A stretch of DNA of 64,000 bases from [Bacteroides] pectinophilus (GTDB taxonomy: Bacteria; Bacillota; Clostridia; Lachnospirales; Lachnospiraceae): contig CP102260.1 of assembly GCA_025146925.1 (NCBI GenBank), positions 2,953,501-3,017,500 of the forward strand, read 5' to 3'. The notes below the pieces were generated by a model. The model made no database searches. It was not told where the DNA came from and saw only the letters and a list, made by a program, of their open reading frames with translations. Each line of letters starts with the position of its first letter. The first letter of the stretch is position 1. Shown here one piece after another: positions 47,030 to 54,477 of the stretch. The position numbers and the translations under genes are program-made.

Positions 47030-47366
47030 AAAAACGGCAATGATTTTTCTCTCATTACCGCTTAAAATAGAGCGTTCCCTATAGGAATCGAACCTACAAT
47101 AGACCCTTAGGAGCTCGAATCCACCTTGGGAACACCGATTATTTTAAGTAAATATAAGTCAAGGAAAGCCTTGATTTTCCTAACTATTTTGTAAATCTCT
47201 GTCAAAATAAGAAAACGGAAAATCATCTGAGAAAAACGGTTTTCGCTGTCAAATCGCTGACATTGTCACCCTGAGGGTTCAGCTATTCCGTTCCAATGAT
47301 TTTTTCATAAATATGGCTACCATTTCATTTATAGCAGTAATGATAACACTGTTTTCTTATTAGATT
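47030..47366 (-). ncRNA. Putative structured RNA, copy B of a two-member family, with tRNA-like part
   Basis: Reading the minus strand, a promoter is followed after about 300 nt by a perfect nine-pair terminator stem (CGGTAATGA with TCATTGCCG, 47035-47061) and seven T. The 5' part resembles copy A. Inside are several hairpins: TCAAGG-CTTT-CCTTGA, ACCCT-C-AGGGT, and GAAAAC/GTTTTC. The 3' third contains a tRNA-like fold (separate entry). No protein frame of note is present. It is unlike tmRNA, RNase P RNA, 6S RNA or SRP RNA as I know them. Confidence 0.6.
47072..47134 (-). other. tRNA-like fold inside RNA copy B (not a standard tRNA)
   Basis: On the minus strand GTTCCC pairs with GGGAAC as an acceptor-like stem. 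GTAGG-TTCGATT-CCTAT is an excellent T arm, and GATTC/GGGTC closes a loop containing CTCCTAA. The D arm is missing and the total is only about 62 nt. The T arm and CTCCTAA loop recall tRNA-Arg(CCU). It may be a decayed tRNA fused into the RNA, or a D-armless mimic with its own use. Confidence 0.55.
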
Positions 47367-47372
47367 ATCTAC

Positions 47373-47401
47373 ATAATAGCGTGTATGAGGTCGGACGTCG
47401 A
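47373..47401 (-). promoter_or_regulatory. Promoter of putative RNA copy B
   Basis: TCGACG (47396-47401) and TATTAT (47373-47378) are 17 bases apart on the minus strand. The element matches the copy A promoter in spacing and in most flanking bases. Confidence 0.6.
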
Positions 47402-47450
47402 TGGTTTTTTGACCATAATTTGCTTATATTTACCACAGGCTTCTTCGATT

Positions 47451-47481
47451 GAAAAAGGTGTACGCTACTACTCCCACCTTT
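47451..47481 (-). terminator. Terminator after the TipA-like gene
   Basis: Arms AAAGGTG (47454-47460) and CACCTTT (47475-47481), with a T-containing tail on the minus strand. It lies about 40 bases after the stop codon. Confidence 0.6.
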
Positions 47482-47518
47482 ACACTTATACTTATCTCAT
47501 CAATGTACCATTGAAATT

Positions 47519-48253
47519 TTATTTTCTTCTTATATAAAATGTATCAATGGCTTTACTTACAAACTCTGCTGTGCCTACTCCTCCAGCATCATCGATATTT
47601 TCCGTAAGTTCTCCTCCACCGGCATACATTCTTCCAAGGCCGCTTAAAATCTTATCAGAACATGTATAAAAATGATCCGTAATGTAATCCTGAAGTTTTC
47701 TTACATGCACCTGCACCTGTTCATCTGCTGGATCCATTTCTTTCATCTGACCGAATTCAACAAATAATTGCATAAACTCATTTGTAACAGTAGCTTCATC
47801 ATCTTTCGTACAATTCTTTGTTTTCTCTTCAAACTCCTTATACTCAGAAGTTTGTCCCCATTGTTCTTTTGCTCGTTTAGAATACTCATCAATCTTTCTT
47901 GTATCAAATACTTTAAAATCCATATATTTCACTCCTATTCCTTTTATTCCTCGAGCAAAACTAATAAGATTTTCAAGATGCTCCTTTTTCATAGTAAGCA
48001 ATTCAATCTGCTGCTCTAATGCTTTGTTCCTGTCAAAGTTAGGAGCATCGATTATCTTTTTAATCTCCTTAAGCGGAAATTCCAATTCTTTAAACAGTAG
48101 AATTTGTTGCAGCCTTTCCAAGGATGTATCGTCATACAACCTATAACCTGACTCTGTATATTCAATAGGTTTTAAGAGACCAATGGTATCATAATACTGC
48201 AGAGTGCGTATACTCACTCCTGTTAATTTACTTACCTCATTCACTGTCATCAT
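47519..48253 (-). CDS. MerR-family regulator with TipAS-type C-terminal domain
   Basis: About 244 residues. The N-terminal HTH reads TVNEVSKLTGVSIRTLQYYDTIGLLKP, a MerR signature, followed by a coiled coil (EQQIELLTMKKEHLENL). The C-terminal part, with EEKTKNCTKDDEATVTNEFMQLFVEFG, matches the TipAS thiopeptide-binding fold. It may sense antibiotic-like ligands. I choose the ATG at 48253, which has AGGAGG eight bases upstream; the ATG at 48259 is too close to it. Its own promoter has the 19-base spacer typical of MerR control. Confidence 0.82.
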   Translation of the reverse strand: MMTVNEVSKLTGVSIRTLQYYDTIGLLKPIEYTESGYRLYDDTSLERLQQILLFKELEFPLKEIKKIIDAPNFDRNKALEQQIELLTMKKEHLENLISFARGIKGIGVKYMDFKVFDTRKIDEYSKRAKEQWGQTSEYKEFEEKTKNCTKDDEATVTNEFMQLFVEFGQMKEMDPADEQVQVHVRKLQDYITDHFYTCSDKILSGLGRMYAGGGELTENIDDAGGVGTAEFVSKAIDTFYIRRK

Positions 48254-48279
48254 TGTCATTTCCTCCTCTCGATAAACAT

Positions 48280-48310
48280 ATCGTAAACTATTACGTTGCG
48301 TAGGAGTCAA
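48280..48310 (-). promoter_or_regulatory. MerR-type promoter of the TipA-like gene
   Basis: TTGACT (48305-48310) and TACGAT (48280-48285) are separated by 19 bases on the minus strand. The spacer contains a partly symmetric CCTACGCAACGTAATAG, the expected operator position for a MerR protein. Autoregulation is inferred from this geometry. Confidence 0.65.
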
Positions 48311-48427
48311 TAGTTTTTCAAAGAAATTTTCAAAATTAACAGCTTGATAAATTTATATTTCTACGAAGAAAGCCAAAGACATTTAACTGTTCACCCAATC
48401 AAACGTCTTTGGCTTATTTAATTACAA

Positions 48428-48620
48428 CTATTTTTTTAGAGTTTTACCCAGTAACTCATACAGAGCTTCTGCCTCTTCTTGAGATAAAGTAATTCCTTTT
48501 CCCATTTTTTCATGTTCTGGTGCCCAGTCATGAATATCATATTTTTCTGCAACTCCATTCCATGAAATCATATTTAATTCTTTTTTCCAACCTTTGGCAC
48601 TTTCTGAAAGTATTCCTATT
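48428..48620 (-). pseudogene. C-terminal fragment of a PC4/YdbC-type ssDNA-binding protein
   Basis: The frame reads IGILSESAKGWKKELNMISW, then YDIHDWAPEHEKMGKGITLS, and ends GKTLKK at the stop at 48428. This matches my memory of the YdbC/PC4 family found on Firmicute mobile elements. The N-terminal half is missing; the frame runs into a terminator hairpin at 48628-48652. The rest of the spacer from 48311 to 48697 holds only this, the terminator and the MerR promoter. Confidence 0.65.
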
Positions 48621-48627
48621 GGGTAAC

Positions 48628-48652
48628 AAAAAGCACCGTATTTCTACGGTGC
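48628..48652 (-). terminator. Terminator after the YhfC-like gene
   Basis: Arms GCACCGTA (48633-48640) and TACGGTGC (48645-48652) with a four-base loop and five T on the minus strand, about 45 bases after the stop codon. Confidence 0.88.
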
Positions 48653-48697
48653 GTTCTGTCAGATATATTCTGTTTTATGATAGCAGAAAACTGGAAT

Positions 48698-49495
48698 TCA
48701 CAGTTCTTCCATCCTTCCCATCTTCAGCGCCATAACAAGAGTTCCGGCTGCCATCACAAAGACACCAATTTCAATCACATAGATGGGAAGAAGCGCCGAA
48801 CCTGCCACGGCAAAGAAATCCACGATAAAATGAATCCCATATGCAAGAACCGCTGTAAAAGCCGCTGTCCTGCATTTGCCTGCCTTTACCGCCCGGTAGA
48901 TCAGCAGTGACAACCCGATATGCAGAATGATGGCACTGATTCTTTCGATTCCGCTTACAAAAAAGAGTGGTGCCGGTGTTGTCCATAGGGCCGACAGCTG
49001 TGACACAGTCTGGTTTGCAGACTCAGCAGGAAGTGCCGCCAGCGTATTCTGCATGGCTCCGCTGTTGATCATCAGCATGGACACAAGATTGCTGATTCCG
49101 GAGAGTCCTCCGAGCAGAATGGCCTCCACACCGCCATGCCCGATTCCATACATCAGTGCATTTGGAAAATCCAGCCATTTCTTCATCCAGAACTTCATGG
49201 CAATCAGTCTTCCGGTCTCTTCAAAAACCGCTGCAGCCAAAGCCGCGTACACATAGTAAAGCCATGGCCTGCTCTGTGCGTTCAGTCCGCAAAACTGAAT
49301 GACAAGAACATGCAGCAGCTGCTCCAACAGCATGGCAAACAGCAGATAGGTTCCTGCTCCGATAAAGAACGAGGAAATCCTTGCCTTAAGCCTCACCCTT
49401 CCTGCAATGAACAAAGCAATCGGTACCCCCATCGAGAGGACAACGGAGCAGATAACTCCCGCTATCGCCAGACCTGATATTGTGTTCAATTCCAT
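48698..49495 (-). CDS. YhfC family intramembrane protease-like protein
   Basis: About 265 residues with seven or eight hydrophobic helices. The segment AALAAAVFEETGRLIAMKFWMKKW holds the EExxR-like motif and YGIGHGGVEAILLGG the His of this family, which is related to CPBP-type intramembrane metalloproteases. The role is unknown. The start at 49495 (MELNTI) has GGAGG seven bases upstream; the longer frame overlaps the next gene. It forms a unit with the small membrane protein and the HTH genes upstream. Confidence 0.8.
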   Translation of the reverse strand: MELNTISGLAIAGVICSVVLSMGVPIALFIAGRVRLKARISSFFIGAGTYLLFAMLLEQLLHVLVIQFCGLNAQSRPWLYYVYAALAAAVFEETGRLIAMKFWMKKWLDFPNALMYGIGHGGVEAILLGGLSGISNLVSMLMINSGAMQNTLAALPAESANQTVSQLSALWTTPAPLFFVSGIERISAIILHIGLSLLIYRAVKAGKCRTAAFTAVLAYGIHFIVDFFAVAGSALLPIYVIEIGVFVMAAGTLVMALKMGRMEEL

Positions 49496-49514
49496 CTTTA
49501 TACCTCCCTGATTC

Positions 49515-49817
49515 TCAAAAAATTCCTTTATTGTATTTAAACTGTCCATACAATATAAAGCCTAATCCGACAATAACTGCTGGAAGAATGATATAATCTA
49601 TAATTATTTCACTCCAAAACGAAACAATAAAACCTAATACAAGAGATATTCCTATAATCAGCGTTCCTGTGCCGACTGTTTTTCCATACTTTGGTATATC
49701 TTCTTCCTTTACTTTTCGCCTGTTATAAGAGTGAATTGTGCTGATATTGCCTTTGATATTTACAATTCCCACAACAGATATGAACACTCCCAAAATCAAC
49801 ATTATAATATTTTCCAT
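49515..49817 (-). CDS. Small membrane protein, hypothetical
   Basis: A 100-residue protein with three hydrophobic segments at about 3-22, 49-66 and 72-91 and a charged loop RRKVKEEDIPKYGKT between the first two. I recognise no family. It lies between the YhfC-like gene and the HTH regulator, all on one strand with short gaps, so it is probably part of the same transcript. Confidence 0.6.
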   Translation of the reverse strand: MENIIMLILGVFISVVGIVNIKGNISTIHSYNRRKVKEEDIPKYGKTVGTGTLIIGISLVLGFIVSFWSEIIIDYIILPAVIVGLGFILYGQFKYNKGIF

Positions 49818-49826
49818 AATGACCTC

Positions 49827-50033
49827 CTAAAAATAGAATAGTTCCTCAAATTTTTTGTCCAATGCAATACAAAGAATTAGAGCCAATTTTGCAGTTGGAT
49901 TAAACTGTCCTGTTTCAATAGAACTAATGGTATTTCTTGATACCCCTACCATTTCTGCAAGCTGAGCTTGAGAAAGATTTGCTTCTGTGCGAACTTCCTT
50001 TAAGTGATTTTTCAGTTGTAATTGTTCTTTCAT
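49827..50033 (-). CDS. Cro/CI-type helix-turn-helix regulator (YozG-like)
   Basis: A 68-residue protein that is almost only an HTH_3 domain: LKEVRTEANLSQAQLAEMVGVSRNTISSIETGQFNPT, ending KKFEELFYF as in YozG-type regulators. It overlaps the upstream DUF6442-like gene by four bases (ATGA), so both come from one message. It is the obvious candidate for binding the direct repeats in the promoter of this operon. Confidence 0.88.
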   Translation of the reverse strand: MKEQLQLKNHLKEVRTEANLSQAQLAEMVGVSRNTISSIETGQFNPTAKLALILCIALDKKFEELFYF

Positions 50034-50359
50034 ATTCTCACCTCTAAAAGATGGCTAACAAATCCAACAAGTGCCAAAATGGAAAGCACAAAAAACAGAA
50101 CAGTCAAGACCAAATCGCTCTTTCGCTTCATTTTGATAAAACGAACTAACCATTGTGTTGCAATAATGCTGAAGTATATAACCCACGGACTGTAAATCAT
50201 AGTATGAGCAAGCACAGAAGCTAACAGCGAAAGCAAACAACACACTAAAGCACCAACTCTGCTTGCGTGACTTCCGGCTTGATATACCACTTCCATTTCA
50301 GCCAAGTCCTTATTGCGATGTTCTTTTCTGCTTGCATTTAAGATTTCGTCCTTTTTCAT
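50030..50359 (-). CDS. Small membrane protein, DUF6442-like
   Basis: 109 residues. The soluble start KKDEILNASRKEHRNKDLAEMEV is followed by three or four hydrophobic helices and ends in a short basic tail. It matches what I remember of the DUF6442 family, which is usually found with a YozG-type HTH protein. Such pairs are common in mobile regions of Firmicutes. The function is unknown. First gene of this small operon; GGAGGTG precedes its start. Confidence 0.7.
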   Translation of the reverse strand: MKKDEILNASRKEHRNKDLAEMEVVYQAGSHASRVGALVCCLLSLLASVLAHTMIYSPWVIYFSIIATQWLVRFIKMKRKSDLVLTVLFFVLSILALVGFVSHLLEVRI

Positions 50360-50370
50360 AAAAACACCTC

Positions 50371-50426
50371 CATACCAAGTTTTCTTTGCATATTTTAATC
50401 ATACACATACCAAGTTTTCTTGTCAA
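50371..50426 (-). promoter_or_regulatory. Promoter with two direct-repeat operators
   Basis: On the minus strand TTGACA (50421-50426) and TATGAT (50398-50403) are 17 bases apart. The 15-base word AGAAAACTTGGTATG fills the spacer (50406-50420) and is repeated exactly at 50371-50385, between the -10 element and the ribosome site. This is the expected layout for repression by the HTH protein of the operon. Confidence 0.7.
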
Positions 50427-50568
50427 TAGAGTTCATAAAAAAGTTACAACCGATATAAGAGATAACTTTTCTACCACTTCGATTATCCTCACGCTTGGTA
50501 GCACCTAACACTTTGGCAATGCTCTGTGCAACTGAAAGCTTTTCAGCCAAAACTAATTTCATTTGCAT
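50395..50568 (-). pseudogene. topB: 5' fragment of a DNA topoisomerase III gene
   Basis: The frame begins MQMKLVLAEKLSVAQSIAKVLGATKRED, which is the start of type IA topoisomerase III as carried on conjugative elements. After RED the sequence no longer resembles the family, so about 30 codons remain of roughly 700. AGGAG lies upstream. It is debris of an integrative element and its tail overlaps the promoter of the HTH operon. Confidence 0.65.
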
Positions 50569-50589
50569 CTGCTCCTTTCGTAAAAAATA

Positions 50590-50622
50590 AGCAGCCACAC
50601 ACCGTAGTGCATGACTGCTATG
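50590..50622 (-). terminator. Hairpin with T-run before the topB remnant
   Basis: On the minus strand AGCAG and CTGCT close a stem with further imperfect pairs and are followed by TATTTTTT. It may be an attenuator in the former leader of topB. Confidence 0.45.
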
Positions 50623-50738
50623 TAAAAAGTTTGGAAAGGATTTTTGCAACCTGATACAATTTTCTGTTCTATAATCTCCGTCACAATAAAAATATTTCCA
50701 TCATTTCAAAAGAGAATGACGGAGATATTTCGCCCTGC

Positions 50739-51935
50739 TTATTCTTGTAGCAACCAATCGGCTATATCGTGAATTTCGATTCCTTCATAGCTATATTGGG
50801 GATGTTTGGTTCTGGCAATAATCATTTTCGGATAAGCATCTCGAATCTGAAGCAGAGGAGAGCATTCTCTCTCAAATGTTTCCTGCCCGGAAATGTTGTC
50901 GCTGACCTGAATATAAAACTTCTCGCTGCCTCTCTGAGCAACAAAGTCGATTTCCTTTTGATAGAGCTTGCCGACATAAACATCATATCCACGGCGAAGA
51001 AGTTCGATGCAAACGATGTTTTCATATACTCTGCCATAATCCATATTTCTGTTTCCCAGTATTGCATATCGAATGCCGCTGTCACACAAATAGAACTTTT
51101 CAGAGCTTTCAAGGTATTTCTTACCTCGGATGTCGTATCTCTTAATATCATAAAATACAAAAGCATTGCACAAATACTTAATGTACTTTCCAACGGTTAC
51201 ATGATTGGTTGGAGTCTCATTTGCTGTCAGTAGCTGACTGACCTTATTCGGAGAAGTCAGGTTGCTGATATTATCCATAAGGAACTCGCTCAGACGCTGT
51301 AAAACCAAAGTGTCCGGGAGCGTATATTTCTGTACCAAATCCCTTGTAACAATCGTTTCGTAGACCTCTTTGATATAGTTTGTTCTGTCTTTTTCGGTTC
51401 TATAAGCATAGGAACCTGCTAAACCGCCCTTGATAGCGTACTCATCAAAGAGCTTATCTTTGTCACTAATATCATCATAATACTGGCAATATTCCTGGAA
51501 GCTGAAAGGAAACACATGAATTTCAATATAGCGTCCGGTAAACAGAGTTGCCAGATCTGCACTCAACAGGAAAGCATTAGAGCCTGTTACATAGATGTCG
51601 TATTTTCCCTTAGAGTACAGGCTGTTGATTGCCAGTTCAAACTTGGGACACATCTGAACCTCGTCTACAAACAGGTAGTTCGTTCTGCCTTCCTGATAAT
51701 GTTCTTCCACATAGGCGTGTAAGGCATGATATTCCTTGATTTCTTCATACGCCAAATCCATGAAGTCGATGAAGATAATATTGATGTTTTCAAAATTGCT
51801 TTTCAGATACGCAATATACGCCTGCATCAATTTGGACTTACCAGATCGACGAATACCTGTAATGATCTTGATGTCAGGAGTGCCATTCAGTTCAATGATT
51901 CTATCGAGATATTTTGCTCTCGTGATTGTTTTCAT
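50739..51935 (-). CDS. ATP-binding protein with DUF4143 domain
   Basis: About 398 residues. Walker A is ITGIRRSGKSKLMQAY at residues 26-40, Walker B is NYLFVDEVQMCPKFELAI, and sensor 1 is DIYVTGSNAFLLS. The C-terminal DUF4143 part has GRVYENIVCIELLRRGYDVYVGKLYQKEIDFVAQ, which looks nuclease-like (ExIDF). The family is widespread and poorly understood. The start at 51935 is the usual one, but an ATG at 51971 is possible. It is transcribed alone. Confidence 0.85.
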   Translation of the reverse strand: MKTITRAKYLDRIIELNGTPDIKIITGIRRSGKSKLMQAYIAYLKSNFENINIIFIDFMDLAYEEIKEYHALHAYVEEHYQEGRTNYLFVDEVQMCPKFELAINSLYSKGKYDIYVTGSNAFLLSADLATLFTGRYIEIHVFPFSFQEYCQYYDDISDKDKLFDEYAIKGGLAGSYAYRTEKDRTNYIKEVYETIVTRDLVQKYTLPDTLVLQRLSEFLMDNISNLTSPNKVSQLLTANETPTNHVTVGKYIKYLCNAFVFYDIKRYDIRGKKYLESSEKFYLCDSGIRYAILGNRNMDYGRVYENIVCIELLRRGYDVYVGKLYQKEIDFVAQRGSEKFYIQVSDNISGQETFERECSPLLQIRDAYPKMIIARTKHPQYSYEGIEIHDIADWLLQE

Positions 51936-52025
51936 ATAGTCACCCGCTTTCAAAAACTGAAGTTTTTTCATTTCTCGAAACCGCTTTGCTGTACTTATTA
52001 TACTGTCTGCTAATAGTATATGCAA

Positions 52026-52218
52026 GATGTCGCTTTCAAAAACATATTTTTTTTTATTTTTTGAAAGTGGAAACTATGTAAAGGCAACCCGAAGGCTGCC
52101 CCAGGCATCAAGCCTATCCTGCTTACACAGGTTCATTATCATCTTCATCGACGGAGCTATCCGGAGGCTCAGGAGGCTGAAGCATAGCACCGGTAATTGT
52201 ACAAAAGTGTGTTGACAT
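52026..52218. other. Degenerate spacer with gene debris
   Basis: No intact gene. On the minus strand a short frame ends at 52123 with MLQPPEPPDSSVDEDDNEPV, which looks like the tail of a larger protein and has no clear start. The composition is richer in G+C than the flanks, so it is probably mobile-element debris. Confidence 0.4.
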
Positions 52219-52400
52219 TTACACTGGTAATCTATTTGCCTCAATAATTTTTTCGAGCATTCTGGCAAATCCTTCCGGATTTTGGATTTGATACTGCATA
52301 TGGTTAAAATCCCTCAAAAACAGGAAAATTACCGTGTATATATGTCTGCATCACTGCATTTCTGTATTTAAAATGTTCTTCTATTTGTTTTAAATACCAT
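52219..52400 (-). pseudogene. C-terminal remnant of an alpha/beta-hydrolase-like protein
   Basis: The frame reads DFNHMQYQIQNPEGFARMLE and ends EANRLPV at the stop at 52219. A catalytic-His segment (NHMQYQIQNPEGF) of alpha/beta hydrolases is a good match. Just upstream the reading continues only in another frame (KYRNAVMQTYIHGNFPVF), so there is a frameshift. It lies downstream of the BAAT-like hydrolase in the same direction, so the cluster has lost a member. Confidence 0.45.
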
Positions 52401-52421
52401 ACTTACACCTTCTATTTTAAT

Positions 52422-53357
52422 CTATTTTTCTGCACTCTTCCATTCAGCAACAGCATTTTTCACCCGCTGGTCAATATCCAGACGTGCTGTCTGACATTCT
52501 TTCGGATACTTTCTTGCCGCCTGAAATGCCAGTTTCATAAAGATTCCAGAACCAATTGGCAGCATCGTCTTTAACATACTCTCCGGAAAAACAAAATGGG
52601 TCCCATGCTCGTAAATGACAGACTCCAACCTGCATGTGTGGGGATGATCTTTCATACGCAGCTCCATACGGCGTATATATTTTGCAGTATCCCACAACAC
52701 ATCATCTTCAGCGCCAATCAGCAATAACGTTCCATGAATTTTTTCAATCTTGATCATTTCTTCTTCTGTAATTGGATGAGCTGTTTCTGAGTCATCAAAC
52801 AATTTTCTCGAATTAATCATATCACCGGTCCGTTTTGTTTCTTTCTCAATCACGTGCCAGTAGTCCGGATGTTTATAACAAAACGGCATATACGGAAGCG
52901 GTTCACCTTTATAAGAGAAAAGTGATTCTCCCTCAATCGGCCATTCCTTACAGCCATCTTTTTTCCCCTGCATAAATCCCTGCCAGATAAAATCACTCGG
53001 TGTCAGACCAATCGTCAATGTAAGATCTTCAAAATAAGAAGCGGCAGTTAAAGCAAGTGTTCCTGTAGTGGATGCCCCGACAATTCCTATCTTCTGATTA
53101 CCATGTGTTTTTAACCAACTGATTGCTTTTTCTATACGTTCCAGCGGATAATTATGATGTCCATAATCCTTTTTTGCCGGAGACATTGTCATCACATTCA
53201 CACCAAGTTTATGTAACCATTTCACGGATGTTCGTGCCAGATAATCCTCTGAATCATCTCCGATCATGGCAATCATTGCACAGTCTGCGTCCGTTTCACA
53301 TTTCCAATATGCACCATAAAATCCATCTGTTTCCATTTCAAAATGTCTTTTCTGCAT
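52422..53357 (-). CDS. Alpha/beta hydrolase, BAAT-type acyl-CoA thioester hydrolase-like
   Basis: About 311 residues. The nucleophile elbow is IGIVGASTTGTLALTAASYF near residue 97 and the C-terminal catalytic His is in YEHGTHFVFPESML. This is the BAAT C-terminal type fold. The start at 53357 (MQKRHF) has AGGAG nine bases upstream, located right after the methyltransferase stop; the ATG at 53384 overlaps that gene. It may act on an acyl ester made by the neighbouring enzymes, but the substrate is unknown. Confidence 0.75.
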   Translation of the reverse strand: MQKRHFEMETDGFYGAYWKCETDADCAMIAMIGDDSEDYLARTSVKWLHKLGVNVMTMSPAKKDYGHHNYPLERIEKAISWLKTHGNQKIGIVGASTTGTLALTAASYFEDLTLTIGLTPSDFIWQGFMQGKKDGCKEWPIEGESLFSYKGEPLPYMPFCYKHPDYWHVIEKETKRTGDMINSRKLFDDSETAHPITEEEMIKIEKIHGTLLLIGAEDDVLWDTAKYIRRMELRMKDHPHTCRLESVIYEHGTHFVFPESMLKTMLPIGSGIFMKLAFQAARKYPKECQTARLDIDQRVKNAVAEWKSAEK

Positions 53358-53376
53358 CTGCATCATCTCCTTAATA

Positions 53377-54177
53377 TCAACCATATTTCTCCAAAACTAT
53401 TATTTTGTTCGAGATATTCCGAACAGCCGGAATCTTCCCAATCACATGATAAATCGGCATAAGTTCTTTCATACCCTCAACCAGACTGACTTCATGCAGG
53501 ATAGAAAAATTTGCTGCAATCTTTTGTAGTTCTGTTCCGTTCTTAACTCCCCATGTGAATTTTGCATTGCTGCCCTCTATAGATTTTTCTTTCACATGTT
53601 TTACAACAAATGGTGACATGGTTTCGACCATTACAGTTATTTTCTGAAATGATTTTTCAATAATAGAAAACATCTTTCTGATGTCCTTCTCACACAAATA
53701 CATAGTAAGTCCTTCAATTACTACCAGAACATTTTCTCCATGATAATCTATATCGTCGACGTAGGAATCATCCATTGCAGACTTTGCAATCTGATAGATT
53801 GGACCTGTTTCCAGAAGAAACTGCTGCCTTATCTTCATAGTCTCCGGCAAATCTACATTGTACCAGCGCAGATATTTTCCCTTCAAACGATAACATCTGG
53901 TATCCAGTCCGCATGCAATATTTACAACAACTGTATTTTCATGCTTCCCCAAATATTGCCTGACCATCCGGTCTAATACAATTGTCCTTGCAATCACACC
54001 ATAAGTCATGGCACTATCTTTATCCGCTCTGGAAAAATCATAATCAAGCCTTTCCACAAGTTCTACGGCAATCTCGTCCTTAATCTTCGCATTTTGTTTT
54101 TTTGTTTCTTTTGCTCTTGCATACAGGGTCTGTACCATCGTTTCCGGTACACCTGTCACATCCACTTTTTCTTTCAT
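53377..54177 (-). CDS. Leucine carboxyl methyltransferase-type O-methyltransferase (TcmP-like)
   Basis: About 266 residues. The SAM site is NTVVVNIACGLDTRCYRLKG, preceded by RTIVLDRMVRQYL, and the Asp of WYNVDLPETMKIRQQF follows; these are typical of the LCM/TcmP group. It probably methylates a carboxyl or hydroxyl group on a small molecule. The ATG at 54177 is used; the longer frame is inside the gene before. It lies between the truncated hydrolase and the BAAT-like hydrolase. Confidence 0.82.
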   Translation of the reverse strand: MKEKVDVTGVPETMVQTLYARAKETKKQNAKIKDEIAVELVERLDYDFSRADKDSAMTYGVIARTIVLDRMVRQYLGKHENTVVVNIACGLDTRCYRLKGKYLRWYNVDLPETMKIRQQFLLETGPIYQIAKSAMDDSYVDDIDYHGENVLVVIEGLTMYLCEKDIRKMFSIIEKSFQKITVMVETMSPFVVKHVKEKSIEGSNAKFTWGVKNGTELQKIAANFSILHEVSLVEGMKELMPIYHVIGKIPAVRNISNKIIVLEKYG

Positions 54178-54396
54178 TGTTTGTCGCCTTCCACTGCCTT
54201 TCTTACTTCTTCCACCCACTCTGCACTATGACAGCAAAACAGTTCTTCGTGCTGCATATTGTGTCTCCGGATATCCGGATTTTTGAAATAAGTACAATAT
54301 CTCTTTTCGTATTTTTTTCCCATCTTTGTTGCGTAAAACACATGGATTGTAGTTCCCGGCACATCAATTCTTTGCCACAATGTCAAGTGGTGAATT
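54174..54396 (-). pseudogene. C-terminal fragment of a hydrolase, cut at its 5' end
   Basis: The frame reads LWQRIDVPGTTIHVFYATKM, then YFKNPDIRRHNMQHEELFCC, and ends EVRKAVEGDKQ. It looks like the last 70 residues of an alpha/beta hydrolase, including a His in the MQHEEL segment. There is no good start, and upstream the sequence becomes a terminator at 54397-54439. It overlaps the methyltransferase start (ATG at 54177), so it once led this operon. Confidence 0.6.
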
Positions 54397-54439
54397 AAAA
54401 AAGGTAGCCAATATCAAAGAATTTATCTTTGTGGCTACC
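54397..54439 (-). terminator. Minus-strand terminator without its gene
   Basis: Perfect arms GGTAGCCA (54403-54410) and TGGCTACC (54432-54439) with an inner AAAGA/TCTTT stem and six T on the minus strand. The hairpin points at the truncated hydrolase. No gene precedes it, which supports a junction at about 54395. Confidence 0.75.
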
Positions 54440-54477
54440 ATTCTGATAATTTTTCAGCCTGACTCATACTGCTTAAC

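Noticed and set aside
47072-47134. Functional tRNA-Arg(CCU)
   Set aside because: The D arm is missing, the acceptor stem has a mismatch and the piece sits inside a longer transcript; kept only as tRNA-like.
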